Positions 59,786-64,000 of a stretch of 64,000 nucleotides of DNA are shown here, piece by piece. Every line of letters begins with the position of its first letter. The stretch's first letter is position 1. The notes under the pieces were generated by a model that saw only the letters and a list, made by a program, of their open reading frames with translations, was not told the DNA's origin and ran no database searches. Origin of the DNA: Rotaria sp. Silwood1 (Eukaryota; Rotifera; Eurotatoria; Philodinida; Philodinidae); contig CAJNOP010000001.1 of NCBI GenBank assembly GCA_905250075.1, forward strand, positions 4,782,663 through 4,846,662. The letters are read 5' to 3'. Both the position numbers and the translations under genes were made by a program.

Positions 59786-62700
59786 GAGGAAAAAAAAACA
59801 TTTGTCATTCAGTACAATCGGAGAAGTAATAAAATTGTTCAAGAAGTTTTTTCGATCAAACAAGTACTAGTGAATATTAAACTCACAATTTCAAGGAATA
59901 GAAAAAAAACAAGATTTTTATTATTAATTTCTATGTTATTCAAAAAAAATTTTTGTTTGATGTAAATTTTTCTTTCATTAAGTCTATTCACATCAAGATA
60001 AATTTCTTTTATTATGATGAAATAATTTATAAATTAAACAGAGAAAAAGAACATAATCATTGATAAATATAATTAAATTTTTATTAGAAATGTTCTATTT
60101 TTGAAGAAAAAAAAACATAAATACTATTTGATTATTACAAATTAATAATTAACGAAGTATAATTTTGTTTGTTTTATCCATAAAATGAAATAATGTTCAT
60201 TTTTGAATAAACTGAATATGTGTTCAACTGAATTTTGTATGTCAAAGACGATTAAACATTCATTTATATGCTTTTTTTTGCTAAACGAAGATATTCATGA
60301 ATTGTTGAACCGTGAAATTACATATTCTCTTGATCAAGACCTGGATCGAGCTATTTATTTTAGATCAAGTGGGTGGGATCAAGTAAACTAGTTATTAATG
60401 AATCGAAATTAACATAAGAAGTTTATTGAATTGGAAAATGTATTCTATATTATTTGCTGAACGAACTGAGTTAGTATATAGATTTGATTTATGTACAATA
60501 TCGAAGCCTACGCTCACATGATAACAAGACTGTAGCATTGTCATGTTTGTGTAGATGCAAAAAGAGGACTATTGAAAGTACACAGTATACTAATTTGTGT
60601 ATTATATATGAAAAAAAAACTTGAATTTTTATTCGAACAGAAACACTTCAGTCAATTTCAATGTAGAGTTTTTATCTTTCATTTATAATGTTGTTCCGAT
60701 TATCGCATGACTATATAGTTTCGATATCTAAATCTAATTGACTATTTTCTACTTCCTGTAAATAGTTTTTTACTATCCATTAATGTGATCTTGGATACAA
60801 TGAAGCACATTGTTTTTGTCTGTTAATGAATTTCTTTTAAATGATTTTTTTATATTAAGTATAACAATACGAGCAAATATTTGCTAAATATTTGTATTAT
60901 TTCTTCTTTTTTGTGTATAGCTAAATCAAAATTACAATATTTAAGGAAAAAATTTTCTTCTACAAAATTCACAAAAATAAATCTTTTCGTTTTTTCAAAT
61001 ATATTTATGCAGTATTCTTCGTAGAGCGCCGTTTGTTTTTTTTCCATAGATAACGAAGTAAATATAGATGGAAAATGAGATCATCTACATATGTATGTCA
61101 AGAACTAAACATGACTTTTCCTTTATATTTATCTATTTATAAATGTCTTCTGCCTATCGATCTCGTTTGATATCTGTGACTTGAGATCATCGATTTCGTA
61201 GTTAAATGATGACACTTATGTTTGGTAAGGCGGAAAGAAATCAGTTATGCGAACAAGCACGTTCTATGTTTGTCGTCTTTCTTTTTTTTTTTTTAGTAAT
61301 TTATTCTCTAAGTTTTTTGTCTTCTTTTTCTAATGTTTGCCTTTTTTTTATTAATCGTGACGCATGCAGATAGATATAAAAAGGCGGACTAGTTTGCAAG
61401 TTTTGGGAAATAATAATTATTATAATAGATAGATAGCAGCATCTCTTCTTTTTCTTAGCTTTTCTTTTCAATTTTTGTTATGGTTGCATGTTCATTTAAA
61501 AGAAGAAGGATTTTTTATGTCATACTCGTTCTTTCAGAAGTGTTCGAGATTGTATGTGTTTGATGAGAAGTATGGAATAGAAATAGTAAGGAAACAGCAA
61601 TAAATGTCGCTCTTCTAAACATCGTCTAATTTCATTGCATAGGACATATAGATAGAGACAAACGATGAGATTATGAACAGTAAAATAAGAATCGAAGATA
61701 ATAGACATCGATATTGTATCGATTATCAAATAAACTTACTTAATTATTTTTATTATTTTTTGATATTCTTCAATCGTAATTTTGTTAGTATTTAAACGTT
61801 TGTTTTCATAATTGCATAGAGAAACAAAAAAGAAATCTTGATTTATTTATGTAATTATTGAAAATCCCAATTATTCTATTTTCTCGTTCGATATACTACC
61901 ACAGTTGATCAATCCAGTAAGTCTGACTTAAGGTGCTTTTCTTTCGTTGTCTGAGTTTGCTGTTCAATAAACTACAAAAACACAGAATTGATTCAAATAC
62001 ATTCAACAATATCATAATAAATACAGATGACTGAAGGAATAATAAAAGAAAAGGAATATTTTCATCGCTAGAAGTTTGTTCTTTCCTATTGTTGACAATA
62101 TCCTTATAGCTTAGATTCGTCAACAATGAGAATCCGACTGCATTCAGGTAGTTCCAGAATCGTGAGGAAATTCTTTTTCTACTCTTTTATGTAAGCAAAA
62201 TGCATGCATTGAGATAAGGAATATGATCAATTCTTGTTTAGTTCTCTTCGTCATTCTGTGTGATTTTTCTTCTTTTTTCCTAAAATTCTTTGATTAAATT
62301 ATTATTGATTGTTGTCGATATATTCATAACAAATAAGTATTGAATTTAATTTACAATTCGATAGTGTACTAGAAACAAGATATCAACTAGTGATGTCCAG
62401 AATATAAACTGTTGTGTCCTAATTTTCTTAACAAGAATCATCAGACGTTTTTGTTATTTTATCTGCACATTGATATGCCATGGTTTATATCCGACTTCTA
62501 TGAGGAAAAAAAAAAGAAGCATGCCTAGATCAAAAATCTTTTATTCAGATCACTTGCCTTTTCTCTCTGTCAGATTTATTTGTGGTGACGTCAAATTATG
62601 CACAAAAATGCTGAGCATTTATGCATAACAATTAGAGCATAGAAATACTAGATCTTTTTTTTTTTCTTACATCCGAATGATTGTTTTTCTTTTGTGTTGT

Positions 62701-63099
62701 TTATGCATCGAATAATCTATGAAGATTATATATGCCTCAAGTTAGTTGTTTCGATTGACAGAACAAACAGTTGCTTGTCTTTGACGATTCATCCATTTGC
62801 TCTAAACTATTATAGATAGGTTAATAGATTGTTAGGAAAAGAAAAATATATTCAGGTACTGATTTTTTGCTTTGAATTTATTATGGATTAATTTTTCTTT
62901 GAAATATCAAATGTCATAATGTTGTATCTCTTTTTTTTCCGCTAGTGTTCATTAAATTGGTTGTAACATAAGAAGAACTGACATACTATGGCATATCTAT
63001 CTGAATAAATACGTAGGTATCACAATATTTTCATTATGTCATATTTAATATTATTATAATTTATTAATTAATTAGTCATTTTCAGACCATCAGATCCTA
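59696..63099. other. Gene-free intergenic region
   Basis: A (TA)n/T tract is at 59751-59785. No convincing gene in 3.4 kb; the short open frames (59705-59965, 60203-60391, 60850-61047 minus, 61520-61729 minus, 61896-62126 minus) are AT-driven. Confidence 0.5.
63081..63085 (+). promoter_or_regulatory. Splice acceptor just upstream of the K2P channel ATG
   Basis: TTCAG preceded by an AT/T-rich stretch, 14 bp before the ATG at 63100: either the end of a leader intron or a trans-splice site. Confidence 0.3.
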
Positions 63100-63719
63100 A
63101 TGTTATTAACACCACAATCAACAGCACCAGGTCGTGTACAACATTATCGTACATTAGCTTATGTTGTAACAATTCTTGTTTATCTTGTTATTGGTGCAGC
63201 AATATTCGATAAACTTGAATCAACAGAAGAATCTATACGCCATGCTAATTTAACAGCACGCATTGCTTTATTTCAACGACAACATAATATAAGTAATCAA
63301 GATTTTATTAATTTAACTCGTACTGTTGAATTACGTTTACAATATCGTAAAAAACAATGGAAATTTATTGGTTCATTTTATTATGTAACGGTTGTTTTGG
63401 CTTTAATTGGTTATGGTCATGCGATACCAAATACATTTGCTGGACGTGCTGTTACAATAGCATATGCCTTAATTGGTATACCTATGTGGCTTATTATGAT
63501 ACAAAGTGTTGGCGAAAGACTTAATTCATTAATAAGATTTGTATTAAAATATATTAAACGAAAATTTCAAAAACGAAGAGAACCACAAATAACTGCTATG
63601 GAATTATTAACATGTGAAGCATTATTAACAGTTTTAACCGTTGCTACTGGATCATATGTTTTTCATCGATGTGAAAACTGGCGTTACTTTGATGCATTTT
63701 ATTATTGTTTATTAACATT
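63100..63719 (+). CDS. Two-pore-domain potassium channel, TASK-like, first exon only
   Basis: The first 206 codons, up to a GTAAGT donor at 63720; the gene continues past the window. Features: TM1 at residues 18-36 followed by GAAIFDKLES, as in TASK (KCNK3/9) channels; three N-glycosylation sites (N50, N63, N71) in the first extracellular cap; the first pore at 91-110 (GSFYYVTVV, GYGHAIPNT); TM2 at about 117-137 with IGIPMWLIMIQSVGERLNSL, matching the TASK pattern; a basic cytosolic loop; TM3 at about 167-187; and the start of the second pore (YFDAFYYCLLT). These channels set the resting potential at the plasma membrane. Oddity: the first selectivity filter reads A-L-I-G-Y-G instead of T-T-I-G-Y-G, so the filter Thr is Leu102. 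Confidence 0.9.
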
Positions 63720-63968
63720 GTAAGTATTTACTTCACAAAACAAAAAATAGATTTAAACAACAAAAATAATGCTTCGGTAGACTTTGTTTTTGTTATTAAT
63801 CTAAACTTATCATGTGTTAAAATTGAATAGAAAAAAAAAAAACATAGACATATTTCTAAAAATAGTTTTGTTTTCTGATTAGAGACAACTTAATTTGTGC
63901 AGTCAATATTATGATAAAATTGTGACAAATTGAATAAAATATGAGAAAATATTCAATTCATATTTTTG
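63720..63968 (+). other. Start of K2P intron 1
   Basis: AT-rich sequence after the donor; no acceptor leading to the missing second filter is seen before the window ends. Confidence 0.6.
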
Positions 63969-64000
63969 TACAGGGTGCGTAAAAATGTTTTTCCAGGGGG
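63969..64000 (+). mobile_element. Possible start of a mariner-like element
   Basis: TA followed by CAGGGTGCG and an A-run, and less AT-rich than the surroundings, resembles the TA-CAGGGTG tip common in mariner terminal repeats. The window ends 30 bp in, so this is only a suggestion. Confidence 0.2.

Noticed and set aside
60369..60380. GTGGGTGGG string resembling a telomere repeat
   Set aside because: A single short occurrence with no tandem array.
1..64000. CRISPR arrays, rRNA genes, bacterial operons
   Set aside because: None present; gene structure and introns are those of an animal nuclear genome.

Overview
The window is AT-rich animal nuclear DNA. Genes are split by many short (about 50-130 bp) GT-AG introns, use AT-ending codons and the standard code, and sit in gene-poor DNA full of diverged foldback repeats. 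A full-length outer-arm axonemal dynein, a class A peptide receptor, PIAS SUMO ligases, a TASK-like potassium channel and a tandem-domain small heat-shock protein point to a small ciliated invertebrate. A rotifer (bdelloid or monogonont) is my best inference; nothing in the sequence proves it.

Layout: 1-11.8 kb has almost no genes (one doubtful minus-strand terminal exon at the left edge) and holds a large diverged inverted repeat at 2.7-5.7 kb, flanked by two direct repeat copies. 11.8-13.6 kb is a five-exon peptide-type GPCR. 13.6-18.5 kb is intergenic with a 591-bp TA-flanked inverted-repeat element. 18.6-42.7 kb is one 46-exon gene for an outer-dynein-arm heavy chain of the DNAH5/DNAH8 class. 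Its large introns carry foldback repeats, it has a short N gap inside AAA4, and it has two tandem, homologous 123-nt exons that look mutually exclusive. 42.9-43.9 kb is a minus-strand, secreted, cysteine-containing, probably GPI-anchored protein, convergent with the dynein gene. 45.7-46.4 kb is an intronless two-domain small heat-shock protein ending in a poly-Cys CaaX-like tail. 47.7-54.2 kb has two tandem PIAS-type SUMO E3 ligase genes, the second starting 122 bp after the first one stops, just behind a splice acceptor. 54.4-55.7 kb is a minus-strand Thr-rich single-pass membrane protein. 58.2-59.7 kb encodes a four-transmembrane protein. 63.1 kb to the end is the first exon of a TASK-like two-pore potassium channel whose first selectivity filter lacks its threonine.

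The genes do not form one pathway. The only functional grouping is the PIAS pair, which may be co-transcribed. The dynein would drive ciliary beating, and an X-box (RFX) consensus match inside its intron 7 fits ciliary regulation. Exon boundaries were set by hand from reading frame, GT-AG sites and family conservation. All phases close, but single boundaries may be off by a few bases.
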